The notes under the pieces: generated by a model
What the model was told of the DNA's origin: nothing
What the model saw: the letters and a program-made list of their open reading frames with translations, nothing else
Databases searched by the model: none
In this document: positions 42,703-53,935 of the stretch, piece by piece
Numbering within the stretch: position 1 is the first letter of the stretch
Layout of the letters: the number at the start of each line of letters is the position of its first letter
Program-made: the position numbers and the translations under genes
Assembly (NCBI RefSeq): GCF_021390675.1
Contig: NZ_JAJEJV010000004.1
Location: 3,720,001-3,784,000 of the forward strand
DNA length: 64,000 bases
Origin: Dyella sp. 2HG41-7
Lineage (GTDB): Bacteria; Pseudomonadota; Gammaproteobacteria; Xanthomonadales; Rhodanobacteraceae
Reading direction: 5' to 3'

Positions 42703-44705
42703 TGCGTGTCGCCCCCTGCGCTGGAGCTGTCGGTCGCTGGCGCATCCTCTTGCGGCAAATCTTCAGGCCGCGACGCCGCGGACGAGGATGCCGCAACGCC
42801 CGACTCCGGCAACGGCGTGTTCGGCGGCACCGCGCCGCCTTGCGCGGCAAGCCACGCATCGAGAATCTTGCGCGCGATGGGACCGGCGTCCTTGGCGCCC
42901 CATGCACCAGCTTCCAACACGACCGCCACCGCAATGCGCGGATTTTCGGCCGGCGTAAACGCTTCGAACCACGCGCGATGGCGCGCGGCCAGATACGCCG
43001 TGTTCTTGTCTTCGTTGTAGGCGTCGGTTTTGCGCGAGAAGCGTTCGGCGGTACCGCTCTTGCCGGCGATGCGATACGGGAAACCGTCACCCAACTTCGT
43101 GCCGAAGCCCGTGGAGGTCGGATCGTTGCTGTAGATCACCAGCTGCATGCCTTCGTTCACCGCTTCCCAATCTTTGATGTTCTTGATCAGGGACGGACCG
43201 GTGGGCGGATTGAGCAGCGGCGATGGCGACTTGCCGACATCCGCCGTCGACATCACCACATGCGGCGCATACGGCACGCCACGACCGGCGAACGTCGCCA
43301 GCGCGTGCGAGAGTTGCATGGCGGTGACCGACCAATAGCCCTGGCCGATGCCGGTAATCACCGTTTCGCCCGGATACCAGTTGCGCTCCTTCGGTGAATG
43401 TTTGGCCTTCCATTCGCGCGACGGCAGAATGCCCGCTGCCTCGCCCGGCAAATCGACGCCGCTGGGATGCCCGAAGCCGTAGCTGCCCATAAACGCGCTG
43501 ACGCGATCGATGCCCAGATCCAACGCAAGCTTGTAGAAGTACGTGTTGACGGACGCGTAGATCGCTTTGTAAAGATTCGTCGTGCCGACGCCGCCGCGTT
43601 GATCGTCGCGATAACCGCGCGCCTGACCCGGAATGTAGAACACACCGGTCGAAAGCACCGAGTCCTGCGGCGTGCGAACACCGTATTCCAAACCGGCCAG
43701 CGCCATAAATGGCTTGACCGTCGAACCGGGTGGATACGCGCCGCGCAACGCGCGATTGAGCAACGGCTTGTCCGTCGCCGTCATCAACGATGAGTAATCG
43801 GCGGAGCTAATACCGTTGACGAACAAGTTCGGATCGAACGACGGCACGCTCACCATCGCAAGCACCTGGCCATTGCGCGGGTCGATCGCCACTGCCGCGC
43901 CGGGGCGACCTTCGAACGCATCTTGCGCGGCCTTCTGAATGCGCGCATCGATGCTCAGATACAAATTTTTGCCCGGCGTGGGCGGATCGGTTTTCAGCAC
44001 GCGCTGAATGCGACCGTCCGCATTCACTTCGTCCAGCTCGTAACCGGGCGAGCCATGCAGCATGTCTTCGTACGAGCGCTCCACGCCGATGCGGCCGATA
44101 TGCGTGGTGCCCTTGTAGCGATCCGGATCGAGGTTTTCCAGATCGTCCGCGTCGATGCGGCTGACGTAACCCACGACATGCGCAAACATCGAGCCCAGCG
44201 GATATTGACGCGTGAGATACGGCACCACATCCACGCCCGGAAACCGCCAGCGATTCACGTCGAAGCGCGCGATGTCGTCTTCCGTCAGATGCATCTTCAA
44301 CGGCACGTTGTCGAAGCGCCGCGATTGCCGCAGCTGTTTGCGAAACGCGTCGAGATCGTCCGGATCCAGCGGCACGACTTTGCCCAGATCGGCGAGCAAA
44401 CGATTCATGTCGTGCACTTGCTCGGGCACCACTTCCAGGCGGAACGCGGGCACGTTGTCGGCGAGCAAGATGCCGTTGCGGTCGTAGATCAAACCGCGTG
44501 CAGGAGGGATCGCGCGCGGCTTCACGCTGTTGTTGACCGAGCGCAGCGCGAACTCGTCGTGATGCAGCACCTGCAGAAACACGTAGCGCCCCACCAACGC
44601 GCACAGACCGAGCAGGATCAGCGCGAACCCCGCGAAGGCGCGACGCCGAAACAGTTCGGCTTCGCCACGCGTGTCTTTGAAGCGACGGCGGATCAGCTTC
44701 GGCAT
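42699..44705 (-). CDS. mrdA: Penicillin-binding protein 2 (transpeptidase of the elongasome)
   Basis: 668 residues with an excellent GGAGGCGAT start. One span near residue 30, dimerisation domain, then transpeptidase: Ser-328/Lys-331 (GSTVK), and KSGTAERF for the KTG-like motif. DFxGxGxSGVDLPGE-type segment (SYGFGHPSGVDLPGEAAG) is typical. It crosslinks peptidoglycan at the side wall. C-terminal Pro/Ala/Ser-rich tail is longer than in E. coli. Neighbours mreD and rodA confirm identity. Confidence 0.95.
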   Translation of the reverse strand: MPKLIRRRFKDTRGEAELFRRRAFAGFALILLGLCALVGRYVFLQVLHHDEFALRSVNNSVKPRAIPPARGLIYDRNGILLADNVPAFRLEVVPEQVHDMNRLLADLGKVVPLDPDDLDAFRKQLRQSRRFDNVPLKMHLTEDDIARFDVNRWRFPGVDVVPYLTRQYPLGSMFAHVVGYVSRIDADDLENLDPDRYKGTTHIGRIGVERSYEDMLHGSPGYELDEVNADGRIQRVLKTDPPTPGKNLYLSIDARIQKAAQDAFEGRPGAAVAIDPRNGQVLAMVSVPSFDPNLFVNGISSADYSSLMTATDKPLLNRALRGAYPPGSTVKPFMALAGLEYGVRTPQDSVLSTGVFYIPGQARGYRDDQRGGVGTTNLYKAIYASVNTYFYKLALDLGIDRVSAFMGSYGFGHPSGVDLPGEAAGILPSREWKAKHSPKERNWYPGETVITGIGQGYWSVTAMQLSHALATFAGRGVPYAPHVVMSTADVGKSPSPLLNPPTGPSLIKNIKDWEAVNEGMQLVIYSNDPTSTGFGTKLGDGFPYRIAGKSGTAERFSRKTDAYNEDKNTAYLAARHRAWFEAFTPAENPRIAVAVVLEAGAWGAKDAGPIARKILDAWLAAQGGAVPPNTPLPESGVAASSSAASRPEDLPQEDAPATDSSSAGGDTQ

Positions 44706-44748
44706 ATCGCCTCCGCATCGAATCCGCGCAGCTTTGTCTGTACACCGA

Positions 44749-45237
44749 TCATTGCAAGCGCAACCGCATCCGCAGATCGTCGAGCAACAGGAACAAGAAC
44801 GGCCACAACGCCGCACTGATAAACGGCGAGGCCCACCACAACGCAGGCGGCGTCGCTTCGCCGGCAAACGCGCGCACGATCAGCAACAAGAACCGATCGT
44901 TGAGCAACAGCGCCAACACCGCCGCCGTTTGTTGCCACATCGGGAAAAAGCGCAACCGCGAACGGAATCGCAGCGCGATAAACGCCAGCACGCACAAACG
45001 CAACGCCTGTTCGCCCAGCAATACACCCGACAGCAGATCCGCGCAAACGCCGAACACGAAGGCGAGTCCCAACGTCACGCGCAACTCGCCCGATTCAAGC
45101 GCCCAGTACAACAACACCAAGGCCGGCCAGTACGGCTTGAACGGGTCAAGTACATGCGGCAGCGGCACGAGCATCAACAACAACGCCGCCACCAGCGTGC
45201 CGACGAACCACCAAAAGGAAAGTCGCTGGCGGCTCAT
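44749..45237 (-). CDS. mreD: Rod shape-determining protein MreD
   Basis: 162 residues with about five spans; FKPYWPALVLLYWALESGE and GVLLGEQAL are the family signatures. Connects MreC to the elongation complex. The start overlaps the mreC stop by 4 bases. Confidence 0.93.
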   Translation of the reverse strand: MSRQRLSFWWFVGTLVAALLLMLVPLPHVLDPFKPYWPALVLLYWALESGELRVTLGLAFVFGVCADLLSGVLLGEQALRLCVLAFIALRFRSRLRFFPMWQQTAAVLALLLNDRFLLLIVRAFAGEATPPALWWASPFISAALWPFLFLLLDDLRMRLRLQ

Positions 45238-46214
45238 GGCTGCGTCGCTCCCGTCGGTTTGGCGGACGACGTTGCGGCCGACGCGGGCACGCGCGGCGCG
45301 GTGGACGCCGGCGCAGGCGCTTCGTTCGACGGCGGGCCGGCCGGCGACGCGGGCGGCGGCGGTCCGGCCGGTTCGGCCAGATCGTGCAGCACCAGCACCT
45401 CGTCGGTGCGATCCAGGTCGGCGCTTGGCAGCGCATGCGCTTCCAGAAACATGCCGGTCGGCGCGGGGCCTACGCTTTGAATCTCGCCAACGGGGAAACC
45501 CTGCGGGAAACGGCCGCCGAGTCCGGAGGTGAGCAATTTGTCGCCCGCATGCACATCCGCGGCCATCGGAATGTTCGGCAAGGTGAGTTGATCGCCATTG
45601 CGCGAGCCATAGGCCACGGTGCGCAATCCCGTGCGTTGAACGACCACGGGCAACGCGTGATCGGGATCGGTCACCAACATCACCGTGGCGGAATTAGGCA
45701 GCACATCGACAATCTGACCGACCACGCCGCGCGCGTCGATCACCGGTTGCCCCGCCTTGATGCCGTCGCGCGCACCCAGGTTGATCATCATGCGATGCCG
45801 GTAAGCGCCCAAATCCACGCCGATCACACGCGCAAGCTGCACATGCAATTCCAGACTGCGTTGCGTGTCGAGCAGTTCCTTCAAGCGCGCATTTTGTTCG
45901 GCCACCGCCGCCATGCGGTTGAGCTTGGCGTTGGCGAGCAGCAAGTCTTCGCGCAGACGCTGATTCTGTTCGGTGAGCATGCGCCGGTCGGCGAACGCAA
46001 CGCCGAGCGCATGCATACCGTCGGCCGGCAGGCTCGCCAATCGATACACGGGGTCGACCACGATCGCCGTGGCGTAGCGCAGGCGCCACAACCATCCGTT
46101 GCGATGGTCCAGCACCATCAGCACCATGGCGAGCGCAAGATAGAAGATCAGCCGCAGTGTGCCTGCGGCTGTTCCAGCGAACAGAGGCGAGGATTCCTCG
46201 CGCGAGAGCGGCAT
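45234..46214 (-). CDS. mreC: Rod shape-determining protein MreC
   Basis: 326 residues. N-terminal span at about 18-38, then a coiled coil (RMLTEQNQRLREDLLLANAKL) and the two beta domains (VIGVDLGAYRHRMMINLGARDGIKAGQPV...). The tail of about 40 residues is Pro/Ala-rich. It scaffolds PBP2 and MreD in the periplasm. mreB is 21 bp upstream. Confidence 0.95.
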   Translation of the reverse strand: MPLSREESSPLFAGTAAGTLRLIFYLALAMVLMVLDHRNGWLWRLRYATAIVVDPVYRLASLPADGMHALGVAFADRRMLTEQNQRLREDLLLANAKLNRMAAVAEQNARLKELLDTQRSLELHVQLARVIGVDLGAYRHRMMINLGARDGIKAGQPVIDARGVVGQIVDVLPNSATVMLVTDPDHALPVVVQRTGLRTVAYGSRNGDQLTLPNIPMAADVHAGDKLLTSGLGGRFPQGFPVGEIQSVGPAPTGMFLEAHALPSADLDRTDEVLVLHDLAEPAGPPPPASPAGPPSNEAPAPASTAPRVPASAATSSAKPTGATQP

Positions 46215-46235
46215 GACCTACCCCCGGGCTGCGAA

Positions 46236-47306
<1,071 letters not shown>

Positions 47307-47578
47307 CTAAAAAGTAAGCGCGCCAGTCTAGTCAGCAAATGCCTCGACCGCAAGGACACAATGTTAAAAAATGGCTTGTTTTTGCGGGAAGTTTGAGGGC
47401 GGCGACACAAATAGAGAACGTGATCTTGTCGGCGGCATGCTCAGCCCGAAGGCTGGACCACCCTTTTTGAGGCAAGAATTCGGCCTTTTCCTGCTATAGG
47501 CGCACCGGCTACCATCTAAGGTTTGCCGCCGCACGACTCCCGTCGGGCCCAGCCAACCTTTTCGGATCGCACCCCATT

Positions 47579-48514
47579 ATGTCTGCCGTCATCTGCGGAT
47601 CGTTTGCCTACGACACCATCATGGTGTTCCAGGATCAGTTCAAGAATCACATCATTCCTGACCAGGTCCATATCCTGAACGTGTCGTTCCTGGTGCCGGC
47701 CATGCGCCGCGAATTCGGCGGCTGCGCGGGCAATATCGCCTATAACTTGAAGCTGCTCGGTGGCGATCCGCTGCCGGTGGCCGCGGTGGGCCAGGATTTC
47801 GCGCCCTATCGCGAGCATCTGGAACGCTGCGGCATCCGCATGGACGGCATCCGCGTGTTCGACGATCAGTTCACGCCGCAGTGTTTCATCACCACCGACC
47901 TGGACAACAACCAGATCACCGCCTTCCATCCCGGCGCCATGTCCAGCGCGCACGCCAATCATGTGCGCAACATCCCCGACGTGAGCTTCGGCATCGTCGC
48001 GCCGGACGGCCGCGACGCGATGCTGCAGCACGTGGATGAGTTTGCCGCGCGCGGCGTGCCGTTCGTGTTCGATCCCGGTCAGGCCATGCCGCTGTTCAAC
48101 GGCGACGAATTCCGTTCGATGATCGACAAAGCGACCTACGTGATCGTCAACGACTACGAATCCCAGCTGTTGCAGCAGCGCACGGGCTGGAGCGCGGCGG
48201 AAATCGCTTCGCGCGTGAAGGCTTATATCGTGACGCTGGGTCCGCGCGGTTCGCTGATCCATGCCAACGGCACCACGCATGAGATTCCGCCCGCGCGCGA
48301 ACGCCAAGTGGTGGACCCCACCGGCTGCGGCGACGCTTATCGCGCCGGCCTCATCTTCGGCATCATGAAAGGCATGGATTGGCCGACCATCGGCCGCATG
48401 TCCTCGCTGATGGGCGCGCTGAAAGTGGAGCATCCGGGCACGCAGAATCAGCGTTTCACCTACGCCGAATTCGCCGCGCAGTTCCAAGAACAGTTCGGCT
48501 ACGCGCTGAGCTGA
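47579..48514 (+). CDS. PfkB-family carbohydrate/adenosine kinase
   Basis: 311 residues. The start MSAVICGSFAYDTIMVF and GGCAGNIAYNL are the PfkB substrate-binding region. DPTGCGDAYRAGLIFG near residue 250 is the second PfkB signature with the catalytic Asp in GCGD (Gly-Cys for the usual Gly-Ala). It resembles the adenosine-kinase-like PfkB group found in proteobacteria. It phosphorylates a sugar or nucleoside; substrate not certain. The last 52 bases are included in a tandem duplication (48463-48852), but the reading frame is intact. Confidence 0.85.
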   Translation: MSAVICGSFAYDTIMVFQDQFKNHIIPDQVHILNVSFLVPAMRREFGGCAGNIAYNLKLLGGDPLPVAAVGQDFAPYREHLERCGIRMDGIRVFDDQFTPQCFITTDLDNNQITAFHPGAMSSAHANHVRNIPDVSFGIVAPDGRDAMLQHVDEFAARGVPFVFDPGQAMPLFNGDEFRSMIDKATYVIVNDYESQLLQQRTGWSAAEIASRVKAYIVTLGPRGSLIHANGTTHEIPPARERQVVDPTGCGDAYRAGLIFGIMKGMDWPTIGRMSSLMGALKVEHPGTQNQRFTYAEFAAQFQEQFGYALS

Positions 48515-48852
48515 CCGGCTACTTCGGAGATCGCACCGTGCCCATGCTCGCCAACCTCGTGGTCGCCATCATCGCGCTGATGCACGTGTGGTTTCTGATC
48601 CTGGAGATGGTGCTGTGGGACAAGCCCACAGGCCGGCGTGCGTTCGGTACCTCCGCCGAATTCGCCGCGCAGTTCCAAGAACAGTTCGGCTACGCGCTGA
48701 GCTGACCGGCTACTTCGGAGATCGCACCGTGCCCATGCTCGCCAACCTCGTGGTCGCCATCATCGCGCTGATGCACGTGTGGTTTCTGATCCTGGAGATG
48801 GTGCTGTGGGACAAGCCCACAGGCCGGCGTGCGTTCGGTACCTCCGCCGAAT
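48463..48852 (+). repeat. Perfect 191-bp tandem duplication
   Basis: Positions 48463-48661 and 48654-48852 are identical over 199 bp with a period of 191 bp. The junction has the 8-bp CGCCGAAT, which is present at both ends of the original segment, in the kinase 3' end and in the DUF1304 5' part. It contains the kinase C-terminus, the intergenic ribosome site and the first 39 codons of DUF1304. No base differs, so the event is recent or it is an assembly artefact. Confidence 0.92.
48538..48705 (+). pseudogene. Chimeric ORF: DUF1304 start joined to kinase tail
   Basis: By duplication the first copy of the DUF1304 GTG start and ribosome site now reads 40 residues of DUF1304, then switches into the repeated kinase tail (EFAAQFQEQFGYALS) and stops. 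It yields a 55-residue hybrid with one membrane span (LVVAIIALMHVWFLILEMVL). It retains GGAG eight bases ahead of its GTG, so it could be translated. Probably non-functional. Confidence 0.7.
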
Positions 48853-49088
48853 ACGCCGCGCAAACCAAGGTGCTGGCGGCGAATCAGGGGCTTTACAACG
48901 GTTTTCTTGCGGCCGGCCTGATCTGGGGCTTGGTGCTTGGCGGTGCGGAAGGCACGCATGTAAAGCTCTTTTTCCTTGTCTGCGTGCTGGTGGCCGGCCT
49001 CTACGGCGGCTTTACCGCAACGCGCAAGGTGCTGTGGATCCAAGGGCTGCCGGCGCTCGTCGGCATCGCCCTCGTGCTGGCGGCGTAA
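48729..49088 (+). CDS. DUF1304 family membrane protein
   Basis: 119 residues from a GTG with GGAGATCGCACC upstream (an ATG two codons later is possible). Four spans: residues 5-22, 50-70, 77-95 and 98-117. HVWFLILEMVLWDKP and NQGLYNGFLAAGLIWG are DUF1304 signatures. Inner-membrane protein of unknown function. It is the intact copy after the duplication; its gene ends 4 bp before the M24 gene, so they form an operon. Confidence 0.85.
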   Translation: MPMLANLVVAIIALMHVWFLILEMVLWDKPTGRRAFGTSAEYAAQTKVLAANQGLYNGFLAAGLIWGLVLGGAEGTHVKLFFLVCVLVAGLYGGFTATRKVLWIQGLPALVGIALVLAA

Positions 49089-49092
49089 GCGC

Positions 49093-49764
49093 GTGTCCGA
49101 GCGCGACCGCGAAGCCGTCGGCCAGCGATTCGACCTCGCGTCGATGCAACGCGCGCGCGCCTTGAGCTGGACCGCGCTGGAACGCATTCGCGAGCATATG
49201 CGGCCCGGGATCAGCGAAAGCGAGGCCCGCGCGCACGCCACCCGGATATTCGGCGGACTGGGCATGGAGCGGCTGTGGCATCCGCCGATCGTCCGCATCG
49301 GCGTGAATACCACCCGGACCTACCGCGAACCGTCCGTGCCGGACGTGCGATTGGGCGAAAACGACATCTATTTCCTCGATTTGGGCCTGGTTTTCGACGG
49401 CCACGAGGGCGATGTGGGCGATACCTTCGTGGTCGGCCATGCGCCGGAACGGCTGGCCTGCGCCCAGGCGGCGCGCGAGCTGTTCCAGGATGTGGCCCGA
49501 AAATGGGGGACTGAGGGCTGGAGCGGTCGTACGTTGTATCATTACGCCCAAGAGCGCGCCGAGGCGATGGGTTGGCGTTTCAACCACGCCATCAAAGGCC
49601 ATCGCGTTAGCGATTTTCCGCACTCGGTGCACAAGGGCGGCGATCTGGGCGACTTCGAACACAAGCCTTCCCAGGGCCTGTGGATACTCGAAATCCAGAT
49701 TGCGCACCCGACCGAACCGTACGGCGCCTTCTTCGAAGATTTACTGGTCGAGCCGGCGCACTGA
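49093..49764 (+). CDS. M24-family metallopeptidase-like (Xaa-Pro aminopeptidase fold)
   Basis: 223 residues from GTG, four bases after DUF1304. The pita-bread domain alone is present. Metal ligands are visible: Asp in YFLDLGLVFDG and DVGDTF, His in SVHKGGDLGDFEH region, Glu in WILEIQIAHP and Glu in FFEDLLVE. The set of two Asp, one His and two Glu is complete, so it is probably active on a small peptide-like substrate. Typical M24 enzymes are 250-450 residues; this lacks the N-terminal creatinase domain. Confidence 0.75.
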   Translation: MSERDREAVGQRFDLASMQRARALSWTALERIREHMRPGISESEARAHATRIFGGLGMERLWHPPIVRIGVNTTRTYREPSVPDVRLGENDIYFLDLGLVFDGHEGDVGDTFVVGHAPERLACAQAARELFQDVARKWGTEGWSGRTLYHYAQERAEAMGWRFNHAIKGHRVSDFPHSVHKGGDLGDFEHKPSQGLWILEIQIAHPTEPYGAFFEDLLVEPAH

Positions 49765-49890
49765 AGGTGCCCGACCTGGCAACGCTGATTACACATTCGA
49801 GACGTACGCTGCGGACTTAAGGTCCAACCGCCAACTCTCTGCGACAACGATTTCCACTACGACAACGACTTCTACTACGGAACCAACGCT

Positions 49891-52056
49891 GTGGCCCGCC
49901 AAAAACCCCTAAACCTCTATCGCAACATCGGCATCATCGCGCACATCGACGCCGGTAAGACCACCACGACCGAGCGCGTGCTCTACTACACCGGTAAGAA
50001 GCACCAGATCGTCGACGTGCACGACACGAAAGACGGTAAGGGCTCCACCACCACCGACTATCTCGAGCAGGAACGCAAGCGCGGCATCACCATTCAGTCC
50101 GCCGCTGTGTCCACCGAGTGGAAGGGCCACCAGATCAACGTGATCGACACCCCAGGCCACGTGGACTTCACGATCGAAGTGAACCGCAGCTTGCGCGTGC
50201 TCGACGGCGCCGTGGTGGTATTCGACGGTGTGGCCGGCGTGGAACCGCAGACCGAAACCAACTGGCGTCTGGCCGACCAGTACAACGTGCCGCGCATGTG
50301 CTACATCAACAAGATGGACCGCATCGGCGCGAACTTTAAGCACGCCGTGGAAGGCATCAAGAATCGTCTCGGCGCCAACGCCCTGCTCTGCCAGGTGCCG
50401 CTGGGCAGCCACGACGAGTTCATCGGCATGGCCGATCTGGTCGCCGGCGAAGGTTATATCTGGCAGGGTCACGACAAGGACAGCAAGTGGGAAATCGTTC
50501 CGCTTGACCAAATTGCCAATCACCCGCAGGTGAAGGACTTCAGCTCCACCGCCGATAAGGAATGGGTGGCCGACCTCGCCAAGCTGCGCGAAGAAACCAT
50601 CGAAAAAGCGCTGGAAATGGACGACGAAGCGTTCGACAAGCTGCTCAATGCCGGCGACGTCGAAACCTTCCTCAAGAGCGGCGACTTCAGCATGGAACTG
50701 CTGAAGAAGTGCATCCGCACCGGTTGCGTGCAGGGCAAGCTGGTGCCGGTGTTCTGCGGCTCCTCCTACCGCAACAAGGGCGTGCAGCAGCTGCTCGACG
50801 GCGTGGTCGACTACATGCCGTTCCCGGGCGAAAACGGCGGCATCGGCCTGGTGGACGAAGACGGTAACGTCGTCGGCGAACAGGGCGTGGTCGACGACGC
50901 TCCGGCGCGCGCGCTCGCGTTCAAAGTGATCAACGACCAGTTCGGCACGCTCACCTTCTGCCGCATCTATTCGGGCGTGATCAAGAAGGGCGACACGCTG
51001 CAGAACGTCACGCGCGGCAAGAAAGAACGCATCGGCCGCATCGTGGAAGTGCAGGCGAACGCCACCAAGGACATCGAAGAAGTGCGCGCCGGCGACATCT
51101 GCGCGTTCGTCTCGATGAAGGAAACCGAGACCGGTGACTCGCTCACCGATCCGCAGCATCCGGTGTTGCTGGAGCGCATGCGCTTCCCCGACCCTGTGAT
51201 CAGCGTGGCCGTGGAACCGAAGAGCCGCAACGACATCGACAAGCTCTCCACCGCGCTCTACAAGATGGTGAAGGCCGATCCGTCGCTGCGCATGGAAGTG
51301 GACAAGGAAACCGGACAGACCGTGCTCAAGGGCATGGGCGAACTGCACTTGGAAATCACCATCGACCGCATGCGCACCGAGCTCGGCGTCGAGGCGAACA
51401 TGGGCAAGCCCAAGGTCAGCTTCCGCGAAGCATTCGGCCAGACCGTCGAACACACCTACACGCACAAGAAGCAGTCCGGCGGTTCGGGCCAGTTCGCCGA
51501 AGTGAAGATGATCTTCGAACCGGGCGAACCGGGCAGCGGCGTGGTGTTTGCCGATGAAATCGTCGGCGGTCGCGTGCCGCGCGAATACATCCCGGCCGTC
51601 GAGCACGCTATCACGGTGGAATCGCGTCAGGGCCAAGTCGCCGGCTACGAAGTGCTGGATTTCAAGGCACGCCTCGTCGACGGCAAGTACCACGACGTGG
51701 ACTCCTCCGCGCTCGCGTTCGAAATCGCCGGTCGCGCCTGCTTCCGCGAAGCGCAGCGCATGTCCAAGCCCAAGCTGCTCGAGCCGGTGATGAAGCTCGA
51801 AGTGGTGACCGAAGCCGACTACCTCGGCGACGTGATCGGCGATATCAACCGTCGTCGCGGCTCGATCAGCGAACAGGGCCAGAAGGGCACCAACGCGTTC
51901 GTGCAGGGCTTTGTGCCGCTCGCCGAAATGTTCGGCTACATCAACTTCCTGCGCTCGGCCACCAGCGGCCGCGGCACCTTCACGATGATCTTCGATCATT
52001 ACGAAGAAGTGCCGGCGAGCATGGTTGCGAAGTTGATGGAGAAGGAAGCGAAGTAA
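49891..52056 (+). CDS. fusA: Elongation factor G paralogue (EF-G2-like)
   Basis: 721 residues from a GTG; GGAA precedes it. GTP-binding motifs [29 protein letters not shown] and NKMD are intact. Domains II to V follow, ending [19 protein letters not shown]. It moves tRNA and mRNA after peptide bond formation. It is outside the str operon (no rpsL, rpsG or tuf near). The switch I region has the insertion [15 protein letters not shown], and the pattern is closer to mitochondrial-type EF-G1 than to standard FusA, so it is likely a second EF-G. Followed by a terminator, then prfC. Confidence 0.87.
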   Translation: MARQKPLNLYRNIGIIAHIDAGKTTTTERVLYYTGKKHQIVDVHDTKDGKGSTTTDYLEQERKRGITIQSAAVSTEWKGHQINVIDTPGHVDFTIEVNRSLRVLDGAVVVFDGVAGVEPQTETNWRLADQYNVPRMCYINKMDRIGANFKHAVEGIKNRLGANALLCQVPLGSHDEFIGMADLVAGEGYIWQGHDKDSKWEIVPLDQIANHPQVKDFSSTADKEWVADLAKLREETIEKALEMDDEAFDKLLNAGDVETFLKSGDFSMELLKKCIRTGCVQGKLVPVFCGSSYRNKGVQQLLDGVVDYMPFPGENGGIGLVDEDGNVVGEQGVVDDAPARALAFKVINDQFGTLTFCRIYSGVIKKGDTLQNVTRGKKERIGRIVEVQANATKDIEEVRAGDICAFVSMKETETGDSLTDPQHPVLLERMRFPDPVISVAVEPKSRNDIDKLSTALYKMVKADPSLRMEVDKETGQTVLKGMGELHLEITIDRMRTELGVEANMGKPKVSFREAFGQTVEHTYTHKKQSGGSGQFAEVKMIFEPGEPGSGVVFADEIVGGRVPREYIPAVEHAITVESRQGQVAGYEVLDFKARLVDGKYHDVDSSALAFEIAGRACFREAQRMSKPKLLEPVMKLEVVTEADYLGDVIGDINRRRGSISEQGQKGTNAFVQGFVPLAEMFGYINFLRSATSGRGTFTMIFDHYEEVPASMVAKLMEKEAK

Positions 52057-52082
52057 GCCTTCGTTTCATGCTTCAGAAAAAA

Positions 52083-52112
52083 AGTCCGGGAGCGATCCCG
52101 GGCTTTTTTTTC
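52083..52112 (+). terminator. Rho-independent terminator after the EF-G gene
   Basis: AGTCCGGGA-gcga-TCCCGGGCT with one G-T pair, then eight T. Located 27 bp after the stop. Confidence 0.88.
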
Positions 52113-52189
52113 GACTATTGCTGCGGTCGGCGCAGCCAGACGCAATCCAAGCTAAAATAAAGGGTTCGCGCCTCCTTCGACGCCCTGCC

Positions 52190-53791
<1,602 letters not shown>

Positions 53792-53935
53792 GCCGCAACG
53801 GCCGTTTTCACACAACCGTCATCCTTTTGCCGGGCAGTATCGCCCGGCAAAACATCTCGTTAATCTGACGCCACGACCTCCGCCCGAAGGTTTCCGACGG
53901 CGGCACGCCCATCTGTCACCTCAGCGGGATTTCGC

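Noticed and set aside
49909-51999. Long open frame antisense to the EF-G gene
   Set aside because: Antisense shadow of a highly conserved gene; similar shadows occur opposite prfC and nrdJa.
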